Part shown: in pieces, positions 5,887 to 5,961 of the stretch | How the letters are laid out: each line of letters begins with the position of its first letter | How positions within the stretch are numbered: position 1 is the stretch's first letter | NCBI GenBank assembly: GCA_021836665.1 | Contig: JAKBHQ010000448.1 | Location: 1-5,961, forward strand | Reading direction: 5' to 3' | Source of the DNA: Thermoplasmata archaeon | GTDB taxonomy: Bacteria; Actinomycetota; Acidimicrobiia; Acidimicrobiales; Acidimicrobiaceae | DNA length: 5,961 nucleotides | Notes under the pieces: model-generated | What the model was told of the DNA's origin: nothing | Seen by the model: only the letters and a program-made list of their open reading frames with translations | Databases searched by the model: none | Position numbers and translations under genes: made by a program

Positions 5887-5961
5887 TTGGCTACAGGCAT
5901 TGTCAAGTTCTTCAATACTGAGAAGGGCTTTGGTTTCATAAGTCGCGAGCAGGGTGACGAT
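5887..5961 (+). CDS. Cold-shock-domain protein, 5' part only (runs off window)
   Basis: The first 25 codons read MATGIVKFFNTEKGFGFISR then EQGDD, an unmistakable N-terminus of the CspA-type cold-shock family. These are OB-fold proteins of about 65-70 residues that bind single-stranded RNA or DNA and melt mRNA structure. The RNP1 motif KGFGFI is present at residues 13-18; RNP2 (VFVH) would follow just beyond the window. Phe8 takes the place of the Trp of E. coli CspA (KWFN), a substitution also seen in other actinobacterial members. The start must be TTG 5887, because an in-frame TAG immediately precedes it and the Met aligns with the usual family start. The upstream region AAGAAGAAGAGAA is purine-rich but only a weak Shine-Dalgarno match. 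A role in RNA chaperoning during cold or growth transition is inferred from the family. Confidence 0.93.
   Translation, partial: MATGIVKFFNTEKGFGFISREQGDD

Noticed and set aside
5852..5941. A 29-codon frame starting ATG 5852 (MGELLKKKRIFSW...) overlapping the cold-shock start out of frame.
   Set aside because: It has no ribosome-binding site and its ATG lies inside the predicted leader stem. The cold-shock frame is clearly the real one.

Overview
The window looks like ordinary chromosomal DNA from an actinobacterium of moderate GC. The gene families point to Actinomycetota: a DUF6295-type small protein next to a dienelactone hydrolase with an HHMPG strand end, an ABC exporter with the long insertion before the P-loop that I know from actinobacterial homologues, and a cold-shock protein starting ATGIVKFFNTEKGFGFIS. 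The base composition looks close to balanced by eye, unlike high-GC streptomycetes or mycobacteria. A moderate-GC Acidimicrobiia-like lineage would fit, but that is inference.

Layout. Positions 1-54 are a window edge with no assignable gene. Positions 55-1110 (minus strand) hold a two-gene unit: a dienelactone hydrolase family protein, then after 12 bases a DUF6295-like protein of 96 residues. Positions 1111-1377 form a divergent intergenic region with a plausible promoter for the hydrolase. Positions 1378-2901 (plus strand) encode a 12-helix APC-superfamily permease. Positions 2902-2959 lie between convergent genes and contain two weak stem-loops. Positions 2960-5430 (minus strand) hold a translationally coupled pair: a MarR-type regulator whose stop overlaps the start of a 642-residue ABC exporter (ATGA overlap). 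Positions 5431-5886 have no convincing gene. They contain palindromes at the marR promoter, several stem-loops, and a structured G-rich leader for the last gene. At 5887 a cold-shock-domain protein starts on the plus strand with TTG and runs off the window; its first 25 codons are visible.

How the genes work together. The MarR protein probably represses its own operon and the exporter, releasing on binding a toxic ligand, which is the usual logic for MarR-exporter pairs. The hydrolase and DUF6295 protein are likely co-transcribed; neither substrate is known. The permease stands alone and its substrate cannot be read from sequence. The cold-shock gene appears to have a leader of roughly 110 bases if the proposed promoter is right, which could carry temperature- or RNA-structure-dependent control.

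I see no mobile element, CRISPR array, defence cassette, tRNA or rRNA. I do not see a clear undescribed multi-gene system. The best leads are regulatory: the G-tract and stem-loop leader before the cold-shock gene, the palindromes before marR, and a well-placed ribosome-binding site in front of an out-of-frame ATG at the marR start.
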